From Bradyrhizobium diazoefficiens (GTDB lineage: Bacteria > Pseudomonadota > Alphaproteobacteria > Rhizobiales > Xanthobacteraceae): a stretch of 64,000 nt of DNA. Shown in pieces: positions 15,990 to 24,641 of the stretch (positions within the stretch are counted from its first letter, which is position 1; each line of letters begins with the position of its first letter). The position numbers and the translations under genes were made by a program. The DNA is taken from assembly GCF_018131185.1 (NCBI RefSeq), contig NZ_JAFCJE010000004.1, positions 496,001 to 560,000 on the forward strand, written 5' to 3'. The notes below the pieces were generated by a model. The model made no database searches. It was not told the DNA's origin and saw nothing but the letters and a program-made list of their open reading frames with translations.

Positions 15990-16643
15990 TCAGCCGCGCC
16001 AGCGCGCACCGGTCTCGGCCCGCGCGCTCTGCCCGGGGGGCAGCACGACGACCATCGAATTGAGCTTCACCCGATCGTACAGATCGATCACGTCCTCGTT
16101 TCGCATCCGGATGCAGCCTGACGAGATTGCCTGCCCGATATATTCCGGCTGGTTGGTGCCGTGGATGCGGTAGAGCGTGTCCTTGTTGCCGGTATAGAGA
16201 TAGATGCCGCGCGCACCCAGTGGATTGGCCGGACCGCCGGGAACGCGCGCCGGATAAGGTCCGAGCCGCGCCTGGATGTCTGCCGTCGGAACCCAGTCGG
16301 GCCATTCCGCCAGACGGCCGACCCGCGCAACGCCGGAGAACGCCATGGCTTCCTCGCCGACCGCAACGCCGTAGCGGATCGCCTTGCCTTCAGGCAGCAC
16401 GTAATAGAGGTAGCGCGCGTCGGTATCGACGAGGATGGTGCCCGGCTGCTCCTTGCGGTGGTAATCGACGACGTGGCGGAGATATTGCTCGGGCACGTTC
16501 GCCTTCGCGTAAGGCGTATGCGCGAGCAACTGCCGGTCGCGCGGCGTCATGCTCGCGTCGCTCGACGGCGAAAGCGTTGCCTGCATGCAGCCGCCCAGCG
16601 GCAGCAAGGCAACAACGAACAAAGCGAGTATGGATCTTGGCAC
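15990..16643 (-). CDS. L,D-transpeptidase (YkuD domain) lipoprotein
   Basis: The catalytic domain has HGTNQPEYIGQAISSGCIRM, the YkuD His and the SxGCIRM Cys nucleophile. Such enzymes make 3-3 cross-links in peptidoglycan or anchor proteins to it. From the GTG at 16643 the product is 217 residues, with a hydrophobic leader ending in PLGGC, a plausible lipobox (Cys 19). A longer reading to 16697 puts 18 unlikely residues before the leader, so I prefer the GTG. The C-terminus has no extra domain. Confidence 0.88.
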   Translation of the reverse strand: MPRSILALFVVALLPLGGCMQATLSPSSDASMTPRDRQLLAHTPYAKANVPEQYLRHVVDYHRKEQPGTILVDTDARYLYYVLPEGKAIRYGVAVGEEAMAFSGVARVGRLAEWPDWVPTADIQARLGPYPARVPGGPANPLGARGIYLYTGNKDTLYRIHGTNQPEYIGQAISSGCIRMRNEDVIDLYDRVKLNSMVVVLPPGQSARAETGARWRG

Positions 16644-16911
16644 CCCCGGCCCCCGAATAGCGATAGCAACGCCCCCAGCATCCCCAGATGCTGACAAAAT
16701 CGTGCTGAAAACAAGGCAGCGCGGAACACATGCGCGTGTTCGACAAAGTGGGTTCCATCACCACAAACGGCGGAAGAGCGTCGCATCATCTCCATCCCCT
16801 CGCCTTGCTTTGGTCAAACCCGGCTGGACTCGTGCGTCATCGGGCCGGGCTCATCGGATTTGCCCGGCTCGCCGCACCAGATCGGCTCGCGCCAATGCGA
16901 CCAGGACTTAA

Positions 16912-16941
16912 CACCCGGGCTTCAAGCACCCGGGCTTCAAA
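16912..16941. repeat. 15-bp tandem duplication before a start codon
   Basis: CACCCGGGCTTCAAG is followed at once by CACCCGGGCTTCAAA. The second copy supplies the AAAGGAG ribosome site of the gene starting at 16951. The duplication could change the leader structure or simply be a recent slippage event. Confidence 0.8.
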
Positions 16942-16950
16942 GGAGCTGCG

Positions 16951-18000
16951 ATGCTCGCGACGCTGAACCCTAAGCAAATCGTCGATGAGATCGTGAAGGA
17001 CACGGTCAAGGACAACGATCCGCACGACGCGATTCAGATTTCACCCGACATCGTGCGGGCTTCGCGTCCCATCAGCGTTGCGCCCGCGCTGGCACCTGAC
17101 GTCACGACGCGTCCGGAACCGAAATTCGCGCCGGAGCCCAGGTTCTCGCTTGAGCGCAAAATCTCTCTGGAGCCCCGTTTCAGTCCTGTCTCGGAGCCGC
17201 CGGCGCCACCCCCACCCTCGGTTGATACTCCCGTACGCGTCGCAGCGAACGACGGTCATGGCCCGCGGAAGCGATCTGCCGTAGGCAAGTGGATGCGCGG
17301 TGCATTCGTCACGTTCCTGTTTGCCGGAGGAAGCGTAGCCGCCACCATCGCGTGGGAGAAGCACGGCGATACCGCCAAACAAATGCTCGCCGAATGGACC
17401 CCGGTCTTGGCGTCGCTGCTGCCTCTGACATCGCAGTCCGCCACATCGCAGACCGCGCCGGTCGCCGCCGCCCAAGCCGCGCCGGCCGCGGAGCAAGCTG
17501 CCCCGCCTGCGGCACAAGCGGCGGTCGATCAAACGGCCGTTCAACCCATAGCGCCGCCTGCGACCCAGGTTGCAGCCGCCGCGCCTGCGGCAACACCATC
17601 CGATGCCGCGCAGTCGGTGCAATCGATGACGCGCGACCTCGCCGCGATGGCGCAGCAGATCGAGCAGCTCAAGGCCAACATCGCCGAGTTGAAGGCCGGA
17701 CAGGAGCAGATGGCCCGCGAGATGGCAAAGCCGCCCGCGCCGAAGCCGACAGCGGAGGTCAAGCCTGTCGATCCGCGCGCACGCGCAGCTGCGCTGCCGT
17801 CACCGCCGCCGGTTCGCAAACCGAAACCGGTCGTGTCGCACACCTACATGCCGGCCTCTTCGCCTGCGCCGCTCGCGCCTCCGCCGCCGCCCTCGCGAGC
17901 TGCCGCGATTCCGCCGCCATCGGCCGCACCTGTCACCACGACTGAAGCCGTTGCCGATGACGACGGACCAATCGTGCGTCCGCCGATGCCGTTGCGCTAG
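16951..18000 (+). CDS. membrane protein with Pro/Ala-rich regions and coiled coil
   Basis: The 349-residue protein has a cytoplasmic Pro-rich N-terminus (about 110 residues), one membrane helix (about 118-134, GAFVTFLFAGGSVAATIAW), a long Ala/Gln/Pro-rich periplasmic stretch, a short coiled coil (about 225-260, MTRDLAAMAQQIEQLKANIAELKAGQEQM) and a Pro-rich tail. This layout suggests an envelope-spanning tether. I recognise no enzymatic domain. AAAGGAG precedes the ATG. Related proteins seem common in rhizobia, but no function is established to my knowledge. Confidence 0.75.
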   Translation: MLATLNPKQIVDEIVKDTVKDNDPHDAIQISPDIVRASRPISVAPALAPDVTTRPEPKFAPEPRFSLERKISLEPRFSPVSEPPAPPPPSVDTPVRVAANDGHGPRKRSAVGKWMRGAFVTFLFAGGSVAATIAWEKHGDTAKQMLAEWTPVLASLLPLTSQSATSQTAPVAAAQAAPAAEQAAPPAAQAAVDQTAVQPIAPPATQVAAAAPAATPSDAAQSVQSMTRDLAAMAQQIEQLKANIAELKAGQEQMAREMAKPPAPKPTAEVKPVDPRARAAALPSPPPVRKPKPVVSHTYMPASSPAPLAPPPPPSRAAAIPPPSAAPVTTTEAVADDDGPIVRPPMPLR

Positions 18001-18109
18001 AGGCACGCAACAGCACGGCGCCGCTACGACGTCGCGTAAGCTGTCCGAGTCGATGTCGTGCGTTGAGTCCGGGCAATTACGGAAAGCGACGCGCAGGTCA
18101 TCTTTCGCT

Positions 18110-18153
18110 CAAGAGAAAAGGCCGTCGGGAGCTATGCCGGCGGCCTTCTCTTG
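18110..18153. terminator. hairpin after the coiled-coil membrane protein
   Basis: CAAGAGAAAAGGCCG and CGGCCTTCTCTTG pair across a 16-base loop that can itself fold partly. It lies about 110 bp after the gene stop. There is no T-tract beyond the stem, so termination strength is uncertain. Confidence 0.5.
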
Positions 18154-18376
18154 CAGCTGCCGGTTCCCGGAGCCCGGTTCTGCTGCAATTCCATGCTTCA
18201 TGATCACGCCACGTATTTAATAAATTCTTAATGGACCAACATGCTGCACATCATTTCTGCGCCATAAGCACAGAGATTGCGCGACCTGTTCACCCGCTGG
18301 ATATCGACTCAGTGGTACTATCCCACACGTGTTGAGACTTCCACCGAAGCTCAGCTCCTCACACCGGGGAATTCGG
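18154..18376. other. AT-richer leader region before the DUF6894 gene
   Basis: Together with the hairpin to its left this is a 376-bp gene-free stretch. Bases 18210-18260 are notably AT-rich for this genome (TATTTAATAAATTCTTAATGG), a plausible promoter zone. I see no convincing sigma-54 or FixK site and no palindrome of note. Confidence 0.4.
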
Positions 18377-18607
18377 ATGCCTTACTACTCCTTCGATCTT
18401 GTGGTTGGTGAAGAGTTCAGGAACCAGGGCGGAATCATTCTCGAAGACATCGAGGTTGCCTCCGATCGGGCCGATCAACTGGCGACCGAGCTGTCGCAGG
18501 TGAAGCCGGAGCTGCAGCAGAAGGGCTGCGCGGTGCGCGTCACCGATCGCGATCACAACGAGCTCTATCGGACTCCGCTCGATCCGGTGCCGGCCTGGCG
18601 ACGCTGA
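18377..18607 (+). CDS. DUF6894 family small protein
   Basis: The 76-residue protein opens PYYSFDLVVGEEFRNQGGIILEDIEVASDRADQL, the pattern of DUF6894: an F/Y-rich first strand, then an E/D-x-L turn that describes a small alpha-beta fold. The family is abundant and multi-copy in Bradyrhizobium, and its function is unknown. The ATG at 18377 matches the usual N-terminus (MPxYxF). It is convergent with the SDR gene with no gap. Confidence 0.8.
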   Translation: MPYYSFDLVVGEEFRNQGGIILEDIEVASDRADQLATELSQVKPELQQKGCAVRVTDRDHNELYRTPLDPVPAWRR

Positions 18608-19393
18608 CTATTCAGCAAAGGACGGCGGCTCGAACCAGTTCGTCAGCGACAATCCGCCGTCGACGACGAAAGCCGCGCCGGTGACGTAACCGGAGAGCTT
18701 GTTCGACAGCACCGCGAGCGCCATCGGTGCGAGGTCATTGGCCTCACCGAGGCGCCCGAGCGGAATGTGCCGTGCCAGCGCGGGATCCGCAACGAACCCG
18801 CCGGCCGCGATCGCGCCGGGCACCAGCGCGTTGACGCGGATGCCGTAGCGGCCAAACGATTTGGCCAGCTCCTTCACCAGCATCGCCAGCCCCGCCTTCG
18901 TCGTCGAATAGTGCGGCAGGTTGCGCGGCGTGCCCGCATGCAGCGAGGTGAGAAACAGGAACGAGCCCGGCCGCTTCGCCGCGATCAGCCGCTTTGCGAG
19001 TTCGCGCGCCAGGTGAAAGCCGGCATCGAGATTGACGGCATGCATCTGCTGCCAGATCCTGCGATCGACCGCGAAGGCATGATCTGCCTCCCGCCGCGGT
19101 GGCGACGCGCTGTGGACCAAATGCGTGATCTCGCCCAATGCTGCGTGCGCGGTGGCAAGCAGCGCGTCGCACGCATCCAACTCGGCAAGATCGCCGACCC
19201 AGGGCACCGCCAGTTCAGGCCGCCGGCTGGCGCCGATCGCGGCCGTCACACGCTCGGCGTTCACATCGGCGAACACGGTCCGAACGCCCTCGCCGACCAA
19301 CGCCTGCGCGATCGCGCGGCCGATGCCGTTGCCCGCGCCGGTGACGAGTGCGGTGTCACGGGCAGGATCGAACGGGGTGCTGAACAGGCTCAT
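18608..19393 (-). CDS. short-chain dehydrogenase/reductase
   Basis: The 261-residue protein is a classical SDR: cofactor motif TALVTGAGNGIGRAIAQAL near residues 14-32, the Ser of LFLTSLHAGTP and the catalytic YSTTK, and a C-terminal GYVTGAAFVVDGGLS. The acidic residue after the second strand (FADVNAE) points to NAD(H) preference. The substrate is unknown. The ATG at 19393 follows GGAGAG. The neighbours give no pathway clue. Confidence 0.9.
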   Translation of the reverse strand: MSLFSTPFDPARDTALVTGAGNGIGRAIAQALVGEGVRTVFADVNAERVTAAIGASRRPELAVPWVGDLAELDACDALLATAHAALGEITHLVHSASPPRREADHAFAVDRRIWQQMHAVNLDAGFHLARELAKRLIAAKRPGSFLFLTSLHAGTPRNLPHYSTTKAGLAMLVKELAKSFGRYGIRVNALVPGAIAAGGFVADPALARHIPLGRLGEANDLAPMALAVLSNKLSGYVTGAAFVVDGGLSLTNWFEPPSFAE

Positions 19394-19524
19394 GTCACTC
19401 TCCGCGGCCGGATTTCGGGCCACGATAGCGCACCGCAGGGGGAAGCGACAAATTCGCCCCCGGCACCATTGCCGAGCGGCCCGCCGGACGCTAGCCTCTC
19501 AAAAAATGGAGGAGATACCTGAGG

Positions 19525-19914
19525 ATGCGCTACGGTTTGCTGATCGCTGGCCTGTTGCTGATTGCCGCTCCGGCCCAAGCCGATGACCACACACGCTCGA
19601 CCTATGTCACACTGGTCTTGCAGGCCTTCGCCGCCAAGGTCGAATGCCCGGGCACGGACGTCGCCTACCAGGATCTGGTGCAGAAGGCGGAGCAGATGCA
19701 CCTGCCCCAAGGCACCACCGAGAAGGTGCGCAAGGCGATTGCCTGGATGCACACCGGCGGCAAGATGGGAGAGAAGCAGGACGACGATTTGATGGCCGAG
19801 GTCGCCGTGGCGACCCAGGCGACCGATCTCAACCAGCGCCGCCTCGGCATGCCCAATTGGTGCGAGACTCAGAAGAGCAACCTCGCCGGCCTGATCCGCG
19901 CCAAGGGCGGCTAG
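19525..19914 (+). CDS. small exported protein, function unknown
   Basis: The 129-residue protein has a clear signal peptide (MRYGLLIAGLLLIAAPAQA, cleavage after AQA). The mature part is mostly helical with two Cys (VECPGTD and NWCET), which could form a disulfide. GGAGGAGATACC lies upstream at slightly long spacing. I do not recognise the family. The gene runs in the same direction as the next small exported protein, 113 bp downstream. Confidence 0.7.
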   Translation: MRYGLLIAGLLLIAAPAQADDHTRSTYVTLVLQAFAAKVECPGTDVAYQDLVQKAEQMHLPQGTTEKVRKAIAWMHTGGKMGEKQDDDLMAEVAVATQATDLNQRRLGMPNWCETQKSNLAGLIRAKGG

Positions 19915-20027
19915 CAGGCAGCTTTCGCGGCGTTAAGCACGCCGCAGGGAGATTTTGCGCCGGCCAAAAATTGTTCACAATTCTGGAAAGCATGCGGGGC
20001 CTCTTCGAATTCGAACAGGAATCTCTC

Positions 20028-20273
20028 ATGCGGATGATCCATGTCGTTTTCGCCGGCACGCTCGCGGCCGCCACGGTGCTGACGGGCCCTGTGCTGGCGA
20101 AGAATTCAGACAGCCAAAAAGCCGAAGGCAATTCGCCCTCCTCGAGCTGCAGCGCCTATCAGCAGGCGCCTGACGGGACTTGGGAGCAGCTTCCCTGCAA
20201 GGAGGCAGGGGACCGCAGCCAGCCGCAAACCCGCAGATCCTCATCGCAGGGAACCGAGCACGACGGCCGTTGA
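20028..20273 (+). CDS. small exported protein with Cys pair
   Basis: The 81-residue protein has a signal peptide (MRMIHVVFAGTLAAATVLTGPVLA) and a Ser/Gln-rich mature part with CSAYQQAPDGTWEQLPC, two Cys that could pair. A Bradyrhizobium-type orphan small secreted protein is the best description. The start at 20028 was chosen because the signal peptide begins there and CAGGA lies ahead of it. Confidence 0.65.
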   Translation: MRMIHVVFAGTLAAATVLTGPVLAKNSDSQKAEGNSPSSSCSAYQQAPDGTWEQLPCKEAGDRSQPQTRRSSSQGTEHDGR

Positions 20274-20295
20274 GGCGCCTGCCCCTGCAGTCGGT

Positions 20296-20481
20296 TCAGC
20301 TCTGATGAGGCCCGCGTATGATCTTCATGGCATCGGCGATGTGACGCCACTCTCTGGCCTCTTCGCCCTCGCCGCGGCCCTCGCAGGCCTGGGCCTGCTC
20401 GGCGGCCTTAGCGATCGCAGCAAAACCGTGCTGTTCGAGCATCTGCCGCGCAACGGTATGGACCTGGACCTCGGACATCAT
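20296..20481 (-). CDS. small soluble helical protein
   Basis: The 61-residue protein (MMSEVQVHTVARQMLEQHG ... GEEAREWRHIADAMKIIRG) is predicted to form two or three amphipathic helices. GGAGAG precedes tandem ATGs. It looks like a conserved small protein of this group; the function is unknown. It ends 22 bp from the convergent gene at 20273. Confidence 0.65.
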   Translation of the reverse strand: MMSEVQVHTVARQMLEQHGFAAIAKAAEQAQACEGRGEGEEAREWRHIADAMKIIRGPHQS

Positions 20482-20618
20482 GGGCGCTCTCCGTCTGACG
20501 AAACCGCGGGGCCTGGCTCGGCTCTCCGCGGTCTCAGATAATGATCTTGCCGCAGGTCCCGTTCCGCCCGCCGTCGATCACATCGGCAGGCCGGGGAACG
20601 TAAGCGACACGAACGACA

Positions 20619-20650
20619 AAGGCGGCCCGCCATGCCCGGCGGACCGCCTT
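20619..20650. terminator. terminator after minE
   Basis: AAGGCGG-C-CCGCC and the complementary GGCGG-A-CCGCCTT form a long GC-rich hairpin with one mismatch, 38 bp past the minE stop. On the minus strand it is followed by TTTGTC, a weak T-tract. Confidence 0.65.
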
Positions 20651-20688
20651 CTCACCCACCCCAAATGGGTCGCCGTCAGTCGCGCCCC

Positions 20689-20970
20689 CTACGCGACCGC
20701 CGCTTTCTTGCGCTCAAAATCGTTGGGCACCTCGATATCGACCTCCAGGGTCGACACATCGTCGCCGCGCTCGAGCCGCACGATGACCTTGGTCGGATCC
20801 AGCGTCACATGCTTGGAGACGACAGCGAGAATTTCCTCACGCAGCACGCCGAGCAGATCGGGCTGGCCACGCATTCCGCGTTCATGGGCAAGCAGGATCT
20901 GCAGCCGTTCGCGCGCGACGGGTGCAGAGGCCTTGTTCCCGCGGAGAAGTCGGAGCAGACCCATGCTCAT
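20689..20970 (-). CDS. minE: cell division topological specificity factor MinE
   Basis: The 93-residue protein has the N-terminal amphipathic and MinD-activating segment ([17 protein letters not shown]) and the C-terminal dimer fold ([12 protein letters not shown] ... VEIEVP-like strand). MinE drives MinD ATP hydrolysis and sets up Min oscillation, keeping the MinC inhibitor at the poles. Its ATG overlaps the minD stop as ATGA, so the two are translationally coupled. Confidence 0.97.
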   Translation of the reverse strand: MSMGLLRLLRGNKASAPVARERLQILLAHERGMRGQPDLLGVLREEILAVVSKHVTLDPTKVIVRLERGDDVSTLEVDIEVPNDFERKKAAVA

Positions 20971-21782
20971 GCCGCCCTCCGTCGCAGCAGACGATCCATG
21001 AAGCCCTTGCGCTCGGTCGGCACCTGCATCGGAACGGTGTCGCCGCACAGCCGGCGCGCCGCGTCGATATAGGCCCGCGCCGGTGCGCCGTCCGCGTTCG
21101 ACAGCGTGACCGGCGTGCCGACGTTGGAGGCGCGCAGCACGTCCTGGCTCTCGGGGATGATGCCGAGCAAGGGTGTCGCGAGGATCTCGAGGATGTCCTC
21201 GATCGTCAGCATCTCGCCGCGCGCGGCGCGTGAGGGATCGTAGCGGGTGATGAGAATGTGCTTCTCGACCCGCTCGCCCTTCTCGGCCCGCACGGTCTTG
21301 GAATCGAGCATGCCGATGATGCGGTCGGAATCGCGCACCGACGACACTTCCGGATTGGTGACGATCACGGCCTCGTCGGCGAAGCGCATCGCCATGGAGG
21401 CGCCGCGCTCGATGCCGGCCGGGCTGTCGCAGATCACCCAATCGAAGCGGCCGCGCAAATCCTCGATGACCTTGCCGACACCCTCTTCCGTCAGCGCGTC
21501 CTTGTCGCGGGTCTGCGAGGCCGGCAGCAGCCACAAATTCTCCAGACGCTTGTCCTTGATCAGCGCCTGCGGGAGTTTGGCAACGCCCTGCACCACGTTG
21601 ATGAGGTCGAACACGACGCGGCGTTCGGCCCCCATCACGAGGTCGAGGTTCCGCAGGCCGACGTCGAAATCGACGACGACGACCTTGTCGCCGCGCTGCG
21701 CGAGCGCGGCCCCCAGCGCGGCGGTGGTCGTGGTCTTGCCGACCCCGCCCTTGCCTGATGTCACGACCAGTACCTTGGCCAT
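20967..21782 (-). CDS. minD: septum site-determining ATPase MinD
   Basis: The 271-residue protein has the deviant Walker [16 protein letters not shown] near the N-terminus, the switch segments [14 protein letters not shown] and DSPAGIE, and a C-terminal amphipathic membrane-targeting tail ([11 protein letters not shown]). It binds the membrane as an ATP dimer and recruits MinC. AAGGAGATTT precedes the ATG. It lies 19 bp after minC and overlaps minE, forming one minCDE operon. Confidence 0.98.
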   Translation of the reverse strand: MAKVLVVTSGKGGVGKTTTTAALGAALAQRGDKVVVVDFDVGLRNLDLVMGAERRVVFDLINVVQGVAKLPQALIKDKRLENLWLLPASQTRDKDALTEEGVGKVIEDLRGRFDWVICDSPAGIERGASMAMRFADEAVIVTNPEVSSVRDSDRIIGMLDSKTVRAEKGERVEKHILITRYDPSRAARGEMLTIEDILEILATPLLGIIPESQDVLRASNVGTPVTLSNADGAPARAYIDAARRLCGDTVPMQVPTERKGFMDRLLRRRAA

Positions 21783-21801
21783 CTCGAAAATCTCCTTCTG
21801 G

Positions 21802-22500
21802 TCAGTTCAGCGCGGTAATTCGCATGGTGTTGCCTTGCAGGAAGGCTTGGGCCGGCCGCCCGCGAAGAGCGGCGTCGATATCGTCGGCGGTCTGATAAAA
21901 TCCATCGATTGCAAGCAGTTCGGCCTCGATCTTCTGACAATAGATGCGCGCACTCGTGTGCCCGTTCACGCCCGCCATGGCGCGGCCGCGCAGGGCGCCG
22001 TAGACGTGGATCGAGCCGCCGGCGACGACTTCCGCGCCGGAACCGACCGAGCCGAGGATGGTGACGTCGCCTTCGGGGAAGATCACGGTCTGGCCCGATC
22101 GCACCGGGTTTTCGAGCAGCAGTGAGGTCGGCTTGGCCTCGGTCTTCGCCTCAGCCTTTTTGGGCGCGTTTGGCTCGACCACGCAGCTGCGTCCGCCCGA
22201 CAGCAGCGGCGGCATCATCGGGGTCAACCTGGCCTCCTCCACGCCCTCGATCCCGAGCACGCGGATGTTGCGGTCCTGCAGGCTGGTGAGCAGATGGCCG
22301 ATGCCGGACTGGCTGAGGTCGACCGAGGACAGGTCGATCACCACGGGCCGGCCGGCAAAGAAGCCCGGTGAGCGGGCGATGGTCGCGTCGATCTCGTGCA
22401 GCCAGTCCAGAACCGGAACCGTCGGCGTGAACACGAAGGCCACGTAGGAGCGCCCGCGCAGGCGCACCATTTGGCGTTGAGGTTTGACTGCAGCCTCCAT
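21802..22500 (-). CDS. minC: septum site-determining protein MinC
   Basis: The 232-residue protein has the MinC N-terminal domain (residues ~10-100, the FtsZ antagonist) and, after a Lys/Ala/Glu linker, the C-terminal beta-helix with repeated GDVTILGSVGSGAEVVAGGSIHVYGALRGRAMAG-type turns that binds MinD. It is first in the operon, with a repeat-bearing intergenic region upstream. Confidence 0.96.
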   Translation of the reverse strand: MEAAVKPQRQMVRLRGRSYVAFVFTPTVPVLDWLHEIDATIARSPGFFAGRPVVIDLSSVDLSQSGIGHLLTSLQDRNIRVLGIEGVEEARLTPMMPPLLSGGRSCVVEPNAPKKAEAKTEAKPTSLLLENPVRSGQTVIFPEGDVTILGSVGSGAEVVAGGSIHVYGALRGRAMAGVNGHTSARIYCQKIEAELLAIDGFYQTADDIDAALRGRPAQAFLQGNTMRITALN

Positions 22501-22612
22501 AGCGGCCGACTCGTTCCCTGTTATTGAATGGTTAACGATGCGGCGGATATGGTTAATGGCCGGTTAATTCTCCGTGGGAATACCTGGGGGATGGGCAGGC
22601 TGGAGCCGCTTT

Positions 22613-22746
22613 CGTGTCCCGGACGCGCTGCAGCGTGCAACGCTGCTGCGCAGAGCCGGGACCCACGCCTCCCGGATCATGCTCTCGGTAAAATGGGCCC
22701 CGGCTCTGCAGCGCACCGTCTAAGGGACGCTGCGCTACGTCCGGGG
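22613..22746. repeat. long intergenic inverted repeat, type GTCCCGGACGC
   Basis: A left half opening GTCCCGGACGCGCTGCAGCG and ending GAGCCGGGACCCA is mirrored by a right half that, read in reverse, opens CCCCGGACGTAGCGCAGCG and ends GAGCCGGGGCCCA. Each half is about 50 bp and also has internal stems. It sits between minC and the divergent binding-protein gene region, in a 277-bp gene-free gap. Confidence 0.8.
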
Positions 22747-22777
22747 CAGGTGCGGAGAACGGGGCAACGGCTGCCCC

Positions 22778-23794
22778 TTACCTCTTCACCTTGCTCGCGT
22801 CCATCTTGATGCTCGGATCCAGCATCTTCGTCGTGAACGCCGTCGTCACGTCGAATGGCTTCTCCATGCCGAGATAGGTGTGGACCAGATCGTAGTCCTT
22901 CTTCATCCGCTCGCCGTCGATCCAGCCGAGACCCTTGGTGGTGGTGAACTCGTCCGTCATCAGGAACTTGATGCGCTCCCACTGGCGCTCCTGGTTCTCC
23001 TTGTCGAGACCGGAGACCTGGTCGAGCAGCGCCTTCAGGCATGGCGTGGCGTCGGCGACGCAGGCGGCAAAGGCCTTCTGCGTCACGCGCACGAAGTCTT
23101 CGACGACCTTCGGATTCTTCTGCAAATAGGCCCCGTTGACGATCAGCGAGTTGCCGTAGGGATTGAGCTCGATGTCCTTCCAGTTGACGTAGCCGAGGTC
23201 CTGTCCGAACTCGATCACCTTCAGATCGTGCTCGTTGTAGAAGTCACTGATGATGTCGACGGTGTGGCTCTTCAACGCCGCGATCTTCGCGGTCGGCCCG
23301 ACATTGACGAAGCCGACGGCATCGGGTGCAAGGCCTGCGGCCTTGGCGAAGGCCGGCCACATCACGCGCGAGGCATCGCCGGGCGGATTGCCGATCTTGT
23401 GGCCGGCAAAATCCTTCACCCCGTTCACGCCGTAGCTCTTCAGCCAGTAGAAGGTCTGGCCGGTATTGGCGTAGACGCTCATCACGGCAACGGTGTCGGC
23501 GCCCTTGCTCTTGGCCACCAGCATGGTGGCGAGATCGGCGACGCCGAAGGGCGAGCCGCCGGAGCCGACCTTGGCGGCGGAGACGCCGGAGCCCTTGCCG
23601 ACCTCGATGGAGAGGTCGATGCCCGCCTTCTCGTACCAGCCCTGCGCCTTGGCGTAATAATACGGCGAGTGGTCGGCCGTCGGCGTCCAGTTGAGGATCA
23701 GGTTCACAGCCTCGCCCGCGCTCGCCGACACCGCCGGCAAACCGAGCGCCAGCGCCAATACCAGGGCAGAGCCCGCCGCTTGCAAATGCTTCAT
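22778..23794 (-). CDS. ABC transporter periplasmic binding protein, NMT1/THI5-like
   Basis: The 338-residue protein has a signal peptide (cleavage after SASA) and then LNWTPTADHSPYYYAKAQGWYEKAGIDLSIE, the hallmark opening of NMT1/THI5-like binding proteins that capture pyrimidine precursors, nitrate, sulfonates or similar small molecules. The start at 23794 follows GAGGAGAGG. It is divergent from a TetR gene; the permease and ATPase that should serve it lie beyond that regulator. A palindrome between this gene and the regulator is shared with the permease promoter. Confidence 0.9.
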   Translation of the reverse strand: MKHLQAAGSALVLALALGLPAVSASAGEAVNLILNWTPTADHSPYYYAKAQGWYEKAGIDLSIEVGKGSGVSAAKVGSGGSPFGVADLATMLVAKSKGADTVAVMSVYANTGQTFYWLKSYGVNGVKDFAGHKIGNPPGDASRVMWPAFAKAAGLAPDAVGFVNVGPTAKIAALKSHTVDIISDFYNEHDLKVIEFGQDLGYVNWKDIELNPYGNSLIVNGAYLQKNPKVVEDFVRVTQKAFAACVADATPCLKALLDQVSGLDKENQERQWERIKFLMTDEFTTTKGLGWIDGERMKKDYDLVHTYLGMEKPFDVTTAFTTKMLDPSIKMDASKVKR

Positions 23795-23876
23795 CGCACC
23801 TCTCCTCATTGCCGCGACCCGGCTTGTCGCTCTCCCCATGGAAGGATACCAATGCAACAAGCCCGCCCTCAACTTG

Positions 23877-23892
23877 TCAACTGTTTGGTTGG
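23877..23892. promoter_or_regulatory. TetR operator copy 1 (TCAAC-N4-TGGTTGR)
   Basis: TCAACTGTTTGGTTGG lies 2 bp before the TetR start codon and 82 bp from the divergent binding-protein start. Copy 2 at 24543-24558 shares TCAAC-N4-TGGTTG exactly. The spacing and symmetry fit a TetR dimer that controls itself and the binding protein. Confidence 0.6.
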
Positions 23893-23894
23893 AA

Positions 23895-24542
23895 ATGACC
23901 GCAAAACGATCTGGCGACACCGTGCCGCAGCGGCGCGACCCCGTCGCCACCCGCAAGAAACTGCTCACCGCAGCGCGCCTGGAATTCGCCCGGCATGGCC
24001 TTGCGGGGGCCCGCGTCGACGAGATCGCCGAGCGCGCCGGCGTCAACAAGCAGCTCGTCTATCATTACTTCGGCGACAAGGACGCGCTCTACCTCGCCGT
24101 ACTCGAATGGGTCTATGAGGACATCCGCGAGCAGGAGCGCCGGCTCAATCTCGAAGGCCTGCCGCCGGAGAAGGCGATCCGCAGGCTGATCGAAGCCTCG
24201 TTCGACCATCTGGCCGCAAACCCCGATTTCATCGTGCTTTTGAACGACGAGAACCGCAGCGGCGCCCGCCACGTCCGCGGCTCGACCCGGCTGGAGGCGA
24301 TGCATTCCCCGCTGGTCAAGAGCGTCTCGCACATCCTCAACGAAGGCGTGCGCGCGGGCGTGTTCCGCAAGGGGATCGATCCGGTCCAACTCTATATCTC
24401 CATTGCCGGCCTCAGCTATTTCTTCTTCTCCAACACGCCGACGCTGTCGGCGATTTTCGGCAAGGACCTGTCGAGCCGCGCCCAGCGCCGCGCCCGTCGC
24501 AGGCACGTCGCCGACCTCGTGCTCCACTCGCTCCGGCCATAA
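23895..24542 (+). CDS. TetR family regulator, RutR/YcdC-like
   Basis: The 215-residue protein has an N-terminal HTH (RVDEIAERAGVNKQLVYHYFGDKDALYLAVLEWV) and a C-terminal domain (DENRSGARHVRG ... SYFFFSNTPTLSAIFGKDL) that resembles the RutR/YcdC ligand domain. RutR senses pyrimidines in Escherichia coli; here the ligand is unknown. The gene lies between the binding protein and the permease operon, and the same palindrome flanks it on both sides, so it likely represses the whole island. Confidence 0.88.
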   Translation: MTAKRSGDTVPQRRDPVATRKKLLTAARLEFARHGLAGARVDEIAERAGVNKQLVYHYFGDKDALYLAVLEWVYEDIREQERRLNLEGLPPEKAIRRLIEASFDHLAANPDFIVLLNDENRSGARHVRGSTRLEAMHSPLVKSVSHILNEGVRAGVFRKGIDPVQLYISIAGLSYFFFSNTPTLSAIFGKDLSSRAQRRARRRHVADLVLHSLRP

Positions 24543-24558
24543 TCAACCAACTGGTTGA
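24543..24558. promoter_or_regulatory. TetR operator copy 2 (TCAAC-N4-TGGTTGA)
   Basis: TCAACCAACTGGTTGA has 7-bp arms (TCAACCA / TGGTTGA) around a 2-bp spacer and directly follows the TetR stop codon. It is about 85 bp ahead of the permease start. The form resembles the RutR box I recall, TTGACCA-N2-TGGTCAA, with which it shares the core ACCA-N2-TGGT. Confidence 0.65.
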
Positions 24559-24641
24559 AACTTTCCCCAAGGGCGGTTAGACTTGCGGCTGCTTAGGCTG
24601 AAGATTTGCGGTATCGCCGCCGCGCCAACAGGGAGCAACCG

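Noticed and set aside
20305..20541. Plus-strand frame opposite the 61-residue protein
   Set aside because: The minus-strand protein has a ribosome site and helix pattern; the plus-strand frame does not.
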